From contig JAODUO010000974.1 of the NCBI GenBank assembly GCA_025642075.2, positions 123,501 to 187,500 of the forward strand: a stretch of DNA of 64,000 bases, written 5' to 3'. The translations under genes and the position numbers were made by a program. The stretch is from Ridgeia piscesae (Eukaryota > Annelida > Polychaeta > Sabellida > Siboglinidae). Positions 35,035 to 47,524 of the stretch are shown here, piece after piece (within the stretch, counting starts at the first letter, position 1; each line of letters begins with the position of its first letter). Below the pieces are notes generated by a model. That model saw only the letters and a program-made list of their open reading frames with translations, was not told the DNA's origin and did no database searches.

Positions 35035-35580
35035 GCCGACTGACGCACACAGCGACCTTTCACATCGCTCGCTACGTGCCCTAGCACTAGCAGGGATGTC
35101 GTCTGCTGGCGGATCGACACATTTTTTTCTGTCCAGTAAACTACAATGTACAGTAAAACCTATCACCTGATCGCGTGGCAAGGATCGCGCTGCATCAAGC
35201 TAATGTTACGACTAGCGCGCATATTCGTGTTGTTTACTCGCTCCAGTACACCAGTTGTCACTGTACTCGGCCCTATATAGTTCCACCTCTACCCCTTGCA
35301 AGACTCGTAGCGCACACATCAGACATGACAGTAGCCGCGGCTGCGAGCGAGTGCTATCATAGACGCCGCCCAAACAGTGGTCACCTGCGCAATGATGAAC
35401 GCCACCTCTCTCTGCTTATAACCGGCCGCACAGCGCACATACCGCAGACTACACCGGCAGTTGCACCGACCGCGGTAACTTGATGCTGGGGAGGCCAGCG
35501 ATCACCGCCGCCCGAGTCGTGGTGCGGGCCGTCACCGCCGCCCAATAGCGGCGCCGCGGGGAGCCTTATCTGCGACTTCA
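35035..35580 (-). promoter_or_regulatory. TRABD2: GC/CpG-rich upstream region of TIKI
   Basis: The 5' flank and leader of TIKI is strikingly richer in G+C and CpG than its surroundings. The TIKI start (35032-35034) has a strong context (ggcATGg). No TATA box or clear initiator stands out. The region could also serve a divergent transcript, but no convincing + strand gene starts here. Confidence 0.4.
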
Positions 35581-35883
35581 AGTGATTATCACAAACCTCG
35601 TTCTAATGAAATGAGAACCTAGCGCAATATATAGACCCAGTAACGCAGTTGAAAGGTTGCCCGCTGCGTCGTTGTGCAGCTCGTTTAGCTGAAGAGACCA
35701 TCCTTGGCGCGCAGCCTATCTAGGCCTACATGCGGGCTGGCCTACACACATCTCTTAAAGCTTTAGCGTAACATGGTCGCCAATTTTAAGAGAGTTCACA
35801 AAGAATTTAAATACTAATAATCGATTTACACTGGTTAAACATTGTATTGTATTGCGTTCTTTAAAAAAAACAGTCAGTTGATC

Positions 35884-36480
<597 letters not shown>

Positions 36481-37436
36481 CATCCCTCCATCCCTTCCTC
36501 CCTCCCTGTGCAACCACCGACGCGAACATGTCGGGGCATTCGACTCACCAACAAAAATGCAACCGTCCACTCACGAAAAACCTCCAACTGCCAGTCCTCT
36601 GAACTAGGCAAAACGTGTAACGCAGCTGGACGTATGATAAAAAAGTGCTTTAATTGTTAGGAACGCACGAGGAATATTCGCTGTAGGATGTGAGACCAGC
36701 AAATCTAAGATTGACAGTGAGCTGCGAAGATAACCGATACTGTAGTGGGATGGTGGTCCTGTCGGCCTAACAAAGCCATGCGTCTAATGAGGGCGTCAAT
36801 TATGAGCGCTGTCAGGGTTCCATTGTCACGGCCAGCGCGTCTCCACCGCTATAGCCTTGACGTACTTAAATCAACTCACACCGGGGGCTCAATAAATGGC
36901 CTCATTGCACAATGTCGCTACAGGAGGCGCATTGAAGTGAATCTAAATGTTTACTCCACATCCATTATTTCCTAAATGCTCTCCAAATGGGGTATAACGA
37001 TAACGTGGATAAAAGGGTGCTTTGCGATGGCATTTCAATTGACTTAGTTCTTAAAGGAACCATTAGACTTGGAGAGGGGCATATCAGTGCAGCCCGGGAA
37101 AGTAATGATGTACCCACCTTGTGCTCTTCCATCAAAAGTGCACGCGTGATTAAGATTTCCAGATTGTAGATTATTTAATGCCAGTTGACAGATCCGCGCT
37201 ACTCACGAATTCACAAAGAACCGACTTCAGGAACAATTTAAGAGGCATTTAATTCAACAAACGCGTTAATGGCCCGGGAGCCATCAGTTAGGCCCCACTG
37301 CAAGATATTGCAATTTCAAAACTTATCGAAAGTAGCTGCATTCATTGATATCACCTGTAGTAAGTAAAGAACGTTGTTTGACATCTTAAATTCTTCGCAG
37401 ATTGAAAACTGCAGACGTTGGGTGACAAATACGAAT
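36481..37436. other. intergenic, nothing recognised
   Basis: Mixed-composition DNA without a conserved frame, repeat or RNA gene that I can name. Confidence 0.35.
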
Positions 37437-38300
37437 CAAGTTCACTGACCAATGTAGCTGGCAGTGCAGCAAATCCATTCACAGAATGCGTCCAAGTTAG
37501 AAAGTAAGAGAAACGACACAGTATGAAAGAGACAAGAACACACAGCCCCTACATAATAAAATAATTAAACATTCCTACCTTTACGTAGATGATGAGGCGT
37601 TAGCATTCAACACTTCAACCAGTAACAACATGTAACGTTGCTGCTTATTAAAAAAGTAATACTCACTACAGGAAACTTCAGTTAACCAGTGCAAAAGCAA
37701 CTAGATACTATTTGCTTTGGTTATAATGACGTTTGGAGGAAAGTAGAAGGTGTGATGGGAGATAGACGCATATCACATAAACTTAAAGGAAATGTTCTCA
37801 GCTAGTGCGTTACCTCGGCATGCATGAACGGACTAGAGACGATGGCATTAACAGAGAAACAACAGAAGAAGGTCCAGGTTTGCTAAAGACAACCTAATAA
37901 GAAGAATCGTAGCGGTTAAGAGCGTTGATAAGAGAAGAATGGATGAAATGAAAGTGGAGGTTGGAGTGAAGGAAAGTTTTAACAAGAAATTGGCAAGCGG
38001 TAGGTTGACATGGGCTGGTCATGTGGAAAATGAAAAACTGGCAAAGAGAACAGACGTCCAGAAAGTGGGAGACAAAAGGAGGCGAGGAAGACCGAAATTA
38101 CGATGGGAGATTGCATTAAAAGAGACCTGGAAAGAGTGGGAGAAGAATGGGGGTAAAGAGCAACAGACAGAAGGAACTGGAGACTGCTGGTAGACACGGC
38201 CGGTAGTGAGAGAAAAGTGAGAGGAACAAAAAATACAATGGAAACGGAAATCACGGTCGACTCACCACTGACGATAAAGATGCCAAGAAGCCAGAAATAA
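37437..38300 (+). mobile_element. LINE 3' fragment, + copy (left arm of an inverted repeat)
   Basis: Decayed coding sequence of a LINE C-terminal region: VWRKVEGVMGDRRISHKLKG, then LTEKQQKKVQVC, and in the open frame 37939-38193 RLTWAGHVENEKLAKR, RRRGRPKLRWE and RNW-like residues. This is the usual tail after the RT of many animal LINEs. The portion 37437-38010 is repeated in inverse orientation at 38640-39323. A third tail of the same family is at 53213-53440. Confidence 0.75.
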
Positions 38301-38639
38301 CAAAATGAAATTTGACCTTAGTTTAGTAACCGGACTAGCAGTTACGCACACTAAGAATGATGACGTTTTCGTCGACCTGTCACCTCTTGGGCTGCAGCCA
38401 GCGACAGAAGTGGAGAATTCCTAACTTAATCCTATTTGAGTTATGACAAATTTCTTTAGTAGGACTGGGAAGGAAAGTCTTACACAGGCGTATAGCCTAT
38501 GTAGTTTGTGATTCTATGAATCAGGCTGCCAGTTATTGGTCCTCCACTCCATCCGATTTTCCCGGGATTGGGGGCATAGCCCCCCGCCCCCTCTTGCTAT
38601 GCCACTGGCTGCCTAGAATCACAAGATACAGACAGAGGC

Positions 38640-39323
38640 GACTGTCAATCTACTCATCGCTAGTTCCTTGTTAAAACTTTCTTTCACTCCTACTTCCACT
38701 CTCGCTTAATCCATTCTCCTCTTACCAACTCTCTTAACTCCCACGATTCTTCTTACCAGGTTATTTTTCGCAAACATGGACCTTCTGCTGTTGTTTCTCT
38801 GTTAGGGCCATCATATCTCTTGTCCATTCATGTATGCCGGGGTAACACACAAGCTGAGCACATTTCCTTTAAGTTTATGTGATATGTGTCGGTCTCCCAT
38901 GCCCGCTTTGACTTTCTTCCAAGCATTTGCGCCTGTTGTAACCCTCATTATAACCAAAGCGAATTCTCTAGTTGATTTTGCACTGGTTAAGTGAAATTTC
39001 CTATAGTGATTTTTTGTAATAAGTAGCAACGTTACATGGTTTGAAGTTACTGGTTGAACGCTAATGCCTCATCATCTACGTTAAGGTAGGAATGTTTAAT
39101 TATTGTTGCATCAGAGTAACTGTCAAGACATTTGTCAGTATGTTTGGGATAAATAGCGTCAGGAATATCGTGGCCGACTATAGAGAAATATAGGCGGATA
39201 TTATGTAGGAGCTATGGGTTCGTGTCCGTTTAATACTGTGTTGTTTCTCTCTTACTTTCTAACTTTGACGCCTTCTGTGAATAAGTTTGCTGAACTGCCA
39301 GCTACATTGGTCAGTGATCTTGG
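38640..39323 (-). mobile_element. LINE 3' fragment, - copy (right arm of an inverted repeat)
   Basis: The minus-strand frame 39029-38811 reads ANAWKKVKAGMGDRHISHKL and LCVTPAYMNGQE, matching the + copy at 37.7-37.8 kb. Homology with the + copy extends on both sides, from the ggtcagtgatcttg edge at 39310-39323 to ctgtcaatctactcatcgct at 38640. This copy stops before the WAGHVE region. Confidence 0.75.
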
Positions 39324-39365
39324 TAATCATTTTAAACGAGTTGAATTTAATTACATATATATATA

Positions 39366-39413
<48 letters not shown>

Positions 39414-39465
39414 TTCAACTCGTTTAAAATTAATACCGACATGATTACCAAGATCACTGACCAAT
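39307..39465. repeat. hairpin with AT-repeat loop
   Basis: The left arm (ttggtcagtgatcttggtaa … cgagttgaatttaatta) and the right arm (taattaaattcaactcg … ttaccaagatcactgacca) are inverse copies around a 50-bp (TA)n run at 39353-39407. The right arm carries one extra stretch (taataccgacatg). The left arm overlaps the outer edge of the LINE inverted repeat. Confidence 0.88.
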
Positions 39466-39479
39466 ATACATTGGTTGTC

Positions 39480-40800
39480 GGATGGCCCCCTCCAATGCAA
39501 AATCCTGGATACGCCGCCGAGAAATGCTGCATCGACACAACATATTGTTTTACGTATGTGTGTGTATGTATGCGCGCGCGTGTTTATGTGTATGCGTGCG
39601 TACGGCTGTATGTATGCGTGCGTGCATGCGCGTGTATACGATTATAGTGTGGGACGAGTTACTGGACAGTTCACCACGCTTCTAGATGCCAACTCCATTC
39701 AACGGGAATCAATCATTTCAACGCCTGACGCTCAAGAACAAGCTCGTTAGTAGCATCTGACAATGGCCAGGAAGAGGACGGTGGCCTGGAGACACAAAAG
39801 CGTCATCCAGAGGCCGGGTTCACACGCAGAAGACAAACAGAGCTCAGGACCAATACTCGGTAAAGCACTACTTGGTTGGATATTGCGCTGTGTGTTTAGT
39901 TCAGAGTGTTATTTTCTAGAATTAGAATGAGTCTGCGTCTGTTGTTACAGGTTACATTCACCCCCATGCGTGGGATATTTTACTTCCCTGGCCTAGAAAA
40001 CTGTGTTTCTTCCGAAAGACACGGGTAACGTTTAGATACGCACGCACACACAACCATTGCATGTCTGCTTCCTGGTTATTGTCACTTACATAAAAATGCG
40101 CCCGCTGTGTGTAGTGTGTACGGTATAGAAGAACAGTGTATATCTGACGTCAGACCGGGCCAGTCGTCGGCGATAACACGGGGGAAGCCGGTCGCAGTGC
40201 CTAGTTGCCTATATCGTCAGTTTTGGAACATATCGCGAGAAAGTAAATGATCACCAGGCAGATCTGCGAAAAGCGTCACGTTGACGAGACAGATCATCCA
40301 TCTACGATGAAAAGTCGACTCATTAATTTTGGAAACTGCCCATCACCACTCGCTCATCGTCGGCTGCGGACGACCAAAGGCGATGACGAGTGGATCACGA
40401 CGTCTCACGTAATAATAGTCTGCAACATTCTGTTATACTACCTGGATAAGTTAACGCAAACATCTGTGGCTGTCATCTTCATGGACCGACGACAACAAGC
40501 GCTGTCGTGAACATTGACGCTGGACCTACTAAAATATCTTCAATAGACCTATTACCATAGTAACCATGCTGATTACTGTACGTGTACGTTATTAACATAA
40601 GTCTCCACAAACATGTCAACGTAAAAAAGGCAAATTCTTATATGCTTCTCTGGGAAGCATCCAGCCATATGCTACAATTAAAAATAATACGCGAAGGCTG
40701 CTCGTACACATATCCACCACTGTCTACAGCCAGGTACTCATTTATACAGCTGAGTGAACTGGAGCAATGTAGAATGAAGACTTGCACATGGTTTTAACAC
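39480..40800. other. intergenic, nothing firm
   Basis: Several short open frames (for example 40247-40510, 87 codons) lack recognisable domains. A GT/GC-alternating patch lies at 39553-39640. Confidence 0.35.
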
Positions 40801-40802
40801 CG

Positions 40803-40872
40803 CAGCACACTATTCGAACTCGGGTCCCTGTATTCGATAGTCCGAAGCTCTACCACTTTGCCACTGCGCTCT
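40803..40872 (-). mobile_element. tRNA-derived SINE head
   Basis: The minus strand reads GCGCAGTGGCAAAGTGGTAG and then AGCTTCGGACTATCGAAT, ending CCCGAGTTCGAATAGTG. TGGCAAAGTGG is a good pol III A box and GAGTTCGAATA a fair B box, about 35 nt apart as in tRNA genes. The acceptor stem is poor, so a tRNA-derived SINE or pseudogene is more likely than a working tRNA. Confidence 0.55.
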
Positions 40873-41270
40873 ACGTCCTATCTGTTATATCACCACTCAC
40901 TCAATTAACCTCTCGCGCCTCGTGAAACTCGCACGCAACACATACACACTGGAGACAGGTGTAATCATTAGCGAATCCTTATACATAGGCCCAGGTTCGA
41001 AAACAAATTCTTTTCTCAAAATAAACACATAAACACAAGTGTGTATGCGTCCAATTTGCTCTACCACTGTGCCACTGCGTTCTACGTCCCGTTATATCGT
41101 CACACACTCAATTAACATCCTCTCGCGCCTCGTGAAACTCGCACGCAACACACACACATTGGAGACAGGTGTAATCATTAGCGAATCCTTATACATAAAC
41201 CCAGGTTCGAAAACAAATTCTCTTCTCAAAATAAACACATAAACACAAGTGTGTCTACGTCCAATTTAGT
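40859..41270. repeat. tandem duplication, period about 211 bp
   Basis: gccactgcgctctacgtcc (40860) returns as gccactgcgttctacgtcc (41071). The following about 200 bases (ctcgcgcctcgtgaaactcg, gagacaggtgtaatcattag, cccaggttcgaaaacaaatt) are repeated with few changes. Each copy carries ctctaccact, part of the tRNA-like head, at its edge, suggesting a SINE dimer or local duplication. Confidence 0.9.
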
Positions 41271-41532
41271 ACGCAACCATTCCTGTCTTGGAACGGAGCC
41301 GGCATACAGTAGTACGGTATGCGGTAGAAGTCCAACTACGCTACCACTTGTCGTCACCACAGGAGTGGAATGTCCGTCGTTGCCTGCGTAAGCTCGTTAT
41401 ATTGCTTCGCTCGAGGAGTCGGGCGCCTAACGGAGTAATTAGGGCGAACGAACTGTTGCGAGATTGCTACTAGTTCGTCCATGAATGCTCTCAAACCAGT
41501 TTCAGACAGTAGCGTACCTGCGACCAAGTTAA

Positions 41533-42072
41533 ATGGATACTCCAATCAGTGAGATATTCACACAATTTACTTACATCTGTATACTATATTGGTTGTGCAT
41601 AGTAATTGTGCATAAAGATCGTCAACAAACAATTAATTATAGTGTAATTGTACCAGAAATACTCCATATTGGATTCAGGGCGCTGCAGCCATCTTGAGAC
41701 TTATGCGTCAGTGACGTAAACCGCTTACGTCACTGGCGCATGCACGTTCTAACATCCTATGTCTGTCCAATGGTATTTAATGTATCCAGTACGTCGCGGA
41801 TTGTGTACGTCACAATCACAATTATTAGCGAAGATTCCGCCAATCCTTGTATTTTTCAACAATACGCCAGTGACGTAAACGATTTGGGTTACGACATTGG
41901 CGCATATGTCTCAAGATGGCAGCGCCCTGAATCTAAGATAGCATGTTTTTGATACCTTTAAACTACAAGTAATTGTTTATTAACGATCCTTGTGCACAGT
42001 TACTAGGCACAACCAATATAGTATACATATGTAAGTTAATACTGTGAACCTCTCACTGACTGGAGTATCCCT
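41533..42072. mobile_element. 540-bp MITE with long inverted repeats, TTAA-flanked
   Basis: TTAA flanks both ends (41529-41532 and 42073-42076). The termini read atggatactcc and, inverted, agggatactcc. Arms of about 200 bp match with scattered changes and small indels (tactatattggttgtgc, attcagggcgctgc, gccatcttgagac and gtaaaccg/gtaaacga near the centre). TTAA duplications are the mark of piggyBac-type insertion. No transposase is inside. The whole element could fold into one long hairpin. Confidence 0.85.
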
Positions 42073-42076
42073 TTAA

Positions 42077-43455
42077 ACGTGCCGATGCTTCCAACGCATC
42101 TGTGCTGCGCTGAAAATGAGATTTACTACCTCGTGAAGTGGCAGTAATATTTATGCAGCGTGAAATGCAATAACTACTCCACAATTTCGGATCACCTGGT
42201 CTTATAGCGGCTAGTTGCCGGCAAATTTGATTCAGTGGTCACGAATGTCAAAGTCTGATGACTGTTCCAGAACACAGAATAGGTTCACCACGAGAAAGCT
42301 GGTGGACATGAGAACTCTGTCTTGCAATGTCAACGAACTACTGCATTGTTGTTGTCCATCTGTAGATTATGGAGCATTTTTCTGGCGACATTCATCCGTT
42401 CCAGGACCCTGCCACGTAGCTTTCACGTCCTGTCGAACCAGTTTGCCTCGAATAGGGTTTCTGCGTTTTCTAAATCATCGCAACTGATCTTATGGGGAAA
42501 AGATGAAGTGGCGAGGTTTCTTTTTTACTAACGTTGAAACAGAATTGATCTTATCATGACACTCAGCCTTTTGACGCCAGCAGGTCGTAAAATTAGTGTT
42601 CATTTTGAGAAAAGATCACCGGAATGCAGTTATTGTCGATGCTGATAAAAAACACGTAGATTGGAGAACTGCCGGAACTTCAGCATGTCTTTGTGGCGAT
42701 GTTCAACATTTCGCCCAGCTACCGACACTAAAACGCAGTGACTGACTGATATGCACACAAACATGTACACGTTTTCCTAAAGTTAAACATATACCCTACA
42801 AAAACAATCACACAACAATAAACTTACCCCTTCCCTTGCGAAAAGATATTACATAAGCCTGGGTCATCCTACAAAGTCGGTTTAATGTTTAAAACTATTT
42901 TAAATCACCAAATGTAATATTTCGCTTAACCAAACATGGTGATATGCGAACTTACAGATAAATTGGCAGAGAAAATAAAGTGTAAACATTCATTCAAACA
43001 TTTAGCATGTTTGCTAATAATGCTATTGATACATTTGACGCCCTATTGCGTAAGAACATTTAAGGTTTAAAAAAACGCATTTTAAACATAAATAATGACT
43101 TGATTAGGGTTATGCACAATTGCTTTGAAATAGTAAATGGCCCAATGTGGATTAGCTGGGCCAATTCGTTGTACACAGGAAATATGTAAGATAGTCATCA
43201 TGTCTCGCATATAACTTTATTATTTATTTATTATTATATATATTTTTAAAGTCAGCAAATTGTTTATATAACTTACTTTTCAAACCGTGTTTATTCACAT
43301 GAATTAATTGCATATTTATTATACAATCACATCCTGTATATTGCTCATTATTTTATCTGTTTTTCTACAATTTTACATGTATCTAACTTATAACCTTATT
43401 TATTTTTTATCTATTCATTTTAAGCATATTTTATAGGCTACTTAGATGTGCTAAT
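42077..43455. other. intergenic, nothing recognised
   Basis: No gene identified. The second half (42850-43450) is AT-rich. The short open frames at 42215-42531 have no known domain. Confidence 0.35.
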
Positions 43456-46129
43456 GTATGTACCAATTGTAGATGGGTTTTTACCTGAAACAAATGTATT
43501 CGTATTCACCTAGGACTCGCAGTAACAATGTAGCACTGGTACTTCACACTAACAGTATGTACCAAGTGTAGATGGGTTTTTAGCTGAAACAAATGTATTC
43601 GTATTCACCTAGGACTCGCAGTAACAATGTAGCACTGGTACTTCACACTAACAGTATGTACCAATTGTAGATGGGTTTTTAGCGGAAATAAATGTATTCG
43701 TATTCAGCTAGGACTCGCAGTAACAATGTAGTACTGGTACTTCACACTAACAGTATGTACCAATTGTAGATGGGTTTTTAGCTGAAACAAATGTATTCGT
43801 ATTCACCTAGGACTCGCAGTAACAATGTAGTACTGGTACTTCACACTAACAGTATGTACCAATTGTAGATGGGTTTTTAGCGGAAACAAATGTATTCGTA
43901 TTCAGCTAGGACTCGCAGTAACAATGTAGCACTGGTACTTCACACTAACAGTATGTACCAAGTGTAGATGGGTTTTTAGCTGAAACAAATGTATTCGTAT
44001 TCACCTAGGACTCGCAGTAACAATGTAGTACTGGTACTTCACACTAACAGTATGTACCAAGTGTAGATGGGTTTTTAGCTGAAACAAATGTATTCGTATT
44101 CAGCTAGGACTCGCAGTAACAATGTAGCACTGGTACTTCACACTAACAGTATGTACCAAGTGTAGATGGGTTTTTAGCTGAAACAAATGTATTTGTATTC
44201 AGCTAGGACTCGCAGTAACAATGTAGTACTGGTACTTCACACTAACAGTATGTACCAAGTGTAGATGGGTTTTTAGCGGAAACAAATGTATTCGTATTCA
44301 GCTAGGACTCGCAGTAACAATGTAGCACTGGTACTTCACACTAACAGTATGTACCAAGTGTAGATGGGTTTTTAGCTGAAACAAATGTATTCGTATTCAC
44401 CTAGGACTCGCAGTAACAATGTAGTACTGGTACTTCACACTAACAGTATGTACCAATTGTAGATGGGTTTTTAGCTGAAACAAATGTATTCGTATTCACC
44501 TAGGACTCGCAGTAACAATGTAGTACTGGTACTTCACACTAACAGTATGTACCAATTGTAGATGGGTTTTTAGCTGAAACAAATGTATTCGTATTCACCT
44601 AGGACTCGCAGTAACAATGTAGTACTGGTACTTCACACTAACAGTATGTACCAAGTGTAGATGGGTTTTTAGCTGAAACAAATGTATTCGTATTCAGCTA
44701 GGACTCGCAGTAACAATGTAGCACTGGTACTTCACACTAACAGTATGTACCAAGTGTAGATGGGTTTTTAGCTGAAACAAATGTATTCGTATTCACCTAG
44801 GACTCGCAGTAACAATGTAGTACTGGTACTTCACACTAACAGTATGTACCAATTGTAGATGGGTTTTTAGCTGAAACAAATGTATTCGTATTCACCTAGG
44901 ACTCGCAGTAACAATGTAGTACTGGTACTTCACACTAACAGTATGTACCAAGTGTAGATGGGTTTTTAGCGGAAACAAATGTATTCGTATTCAGCTAGGA
45001 CTCGCAGTAACAATGTAGTACTGGTACTTCACACTAACAGTATGTACCAAGTGTAGATGGGTTTTTAGCTGAAACAAATGTATTCGTATTCACCTAGGAC
45101 TCGCAGTAACAATGTAGTACTGGTACTTCACACTAACAGTATGTACCAATTGTAGATGGGTTTTTAGCGGAAACAAATGTATTCGTATTCAGCTAGGACT
45201 CGCAGTAACAATGTAGCACTGGTACTTCACACTAACAGTATGTACCAAGTGTAGATGGGTTTTTAGCTGAAACAAATGTATTCGTATTCACCTAGGACTC
45301 GCAGTAACAATGTAGTACTGGTACTTCACACTAACAGTATGTACCAATTGTAGATGGGTTTTTAGCGGAAACAAATGTATTCGTATTCACCTAGGACTCG
45401 CAGTAACAATGTAGTACTGGTACTTCACACTAACAGTATGTACCAAGTGTAGATGGGTTTTTAGCTGAAACAAATGTATTCGTATTCACCTAGGACTCGC
45501 AGTAACAATGTAGTACTGGTACTTCACACTAACAGTATGTACCAATTGTAGATGGGTTTTTAGCGGAAACAAATGTATTCGTATTCAGCTAGGACTCGCA
45601 GTAACAATGTAGTACTGGTACTTCACACTAACAGTATGTACCAATTGTAGATGGGTTTTTAGCGGAAACAAATGTATTCGTATTCACCTAGGACTCGCAG
45701 TAACAATGTAGTACTGGTACTTCACACTAACAGTATGTACCAAGTGTAGATGGGTTTTTACCTGAAATAAATGTATTTGTATTCAGCTAGGACTCGCAGT
45801 AACAATGTAGCACTGGTACTTCACACTAACAGTATGTACCAAGTGTAGATGGGTTTTTAGCTGAAATAAATGTATTCGTATTCAGCTAGGACTCGCAGTA
45901 ACAATGTAGCACTGGTACTTCACACTAACAGTATGTACCAAGTGTAGATGGGTTTTTAGCTGAAATAAATGTATTCGTATTCAGCTAGGACTCGCAGTAA
46001 CAATGTAGCACTGGTACTTCACACTAACAGTATGTACCAATTGTAGATGGGTTTTTAGCGGAAATAAATGTATTCGTATTCAGCTAGGACTCGCAGTAAC
46101 AATGTAGCACTGGTACTTCACACTAACAG
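43456..46129. repeat. 99-bp satellite array, 27 copies
   Basis: The word gtaccaa recurs every 99 bases from 43460 to 46034 without one length change, giving 27 units. Units differ mainly at a few sites: aattgtag/aagtgtag, gctgaaa/gcggaaa, aaac/aata, cacctagg/cagctagg and tagtac/tagcac. All frames on both strands contain stops, so it is not coding although 99 is a multiple of three. Edge copies 24-27 share aata and tagcac. Confidence 0.97.
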
Positions 46130-47524
46130 AACACATCTTTAAAGTATATGTCAGGGACATCTCACTGATTACTATTGAGCAATCAATCAGAGGTTATACG
46201 AACACATTTTTTATTAATTATACATGTAGGTGTGGGTTCATTCATACAAAATCTCAATTGAACTAACATAAAATATTAGAAGTCTCTGAAGAGAGCCATA
46301 TGGTGAATTCGTACGGTGGGTAGTGAGTGTTCAATAATCACCTCCATGAACATGTCATGCCCCACGACTCTCTGTCTCTCTCTATGTGTCTCTCTATGTC
46401 TCCTTCCCCTCCCCCCTCCCCCTCCCCCCTCTCTCTACCTCTCTATCTTTCTCTGTCTATGTCTCTCTATGTGTATCTGTATCTGTATCTGTATCTCTCT
46501 CTCTCTCTCTATCGTGTTTCTCTAGAATTCTACGAATTGTTAAAAGCTTGAATCATAAAAATACAGTACCGTACCATACACGATTAAAGTTTTTAACAAT
46601 ACTATGCTTGACATTAACGTAAATATTTTCTTGGGATGACAGGTAAGAGCAGTTCTACTAATGTGATAGACACAATAACCCAAGGTACTAAAACAAAACA
46701 GTACCATGGATTTGTGTAATTACGCAGGTAATGTACCTATCTGGTATTGCCGGGCTACAATACACCGGTGGCGCCATCATGTGGACTTGAAGTGAATTAA
46801 CACAACGGCAAATCCGTGAACTAGTGGTGCCGTAAGTAGCTTTGTGCAGTGCGCTGGTCAACTATTATTATTACCGATAATTAATGGTACTATCAGTGAT
46901 AACACTTGAAATTTTCTATCGGTCATGCACTATCTTTCACATCAGTCAACACGATGTATCAATAGCTTGATGTTTTATCTAGAAACTATTAAATACAGTA
47001 CTTTATATAATAATCAAAAAAACACTCTTATGAGTTAGGAACAAAAGAATTTTTTCGAACCATTTGATGATTCAGAAATGTGAATGGACCATCAGTTTGG
47101 GTTCACGGTGACAGGTGTAAGAAAATAACAATTACTGATATTAAACAAACTGTTAATTACCAATAACTGTGACACATTTACCGTGCACAGTGTGTCACCG
47201 GTTGAGACAACAGTGTCATTAGTGACGACAGATCGCTGTGCTGTGTCGCTCGTTCAGCCGTTCAGCGGTAGAATGTCACACATTCTAATGCACTTCCATC
47301 CTCTCTATATATACATTAATCTAACACAAGAGCAATGTGACATGAGTCTGTTCTCATACAGTGGCTGTGTTCTCGCAGGCATATCTAGTTGCTTTCTGCA
47401 AACACAACCCTTGTAAACCTGTCTCTGGTGTCAGTGAACAAGTTCCTTCCTCACGTCCAGACAAGTCAGCTCATGACCCCACACAGTTAACTTTCTGCAC
47501 AAGTCAGCCCTGACAGGGGTTTCT
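46130..47524. other. intergenic between satellite and LSM4
   Basis: Holds the pyrimidine repeat at 46370-46512 and a CTCF-like word at 46770-46784. No gene or canonical polyadenylation signal for LSM4 was recognised. Confidence 0.35.
46370..46512. repeat. CT/CCCT/ATCTGT pyrimidine low-complexity tract
   Basis: TCTC runs, a CCCCCT block and TATCTG units; open frames through it are artefacts. Confidence 0.9.

Noticed and set aside
40247..40510. 87-codon open frame as a gene
   Set aside because: No recognisable domain, no splice context and no codon pattern to support it.
40980..41215. tRNA genes at the two ccaggttcgaaaac B-box-like words
   Set aside because: No A box at the right distance and no acceptor stem; they are parts of the 211-bp tandem duplication.
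43456..46129. CRISPR-like array
   Set aside because: The units are contiguous 99-bp repeats without variable spacers, in an animal genome; it is a satellite.
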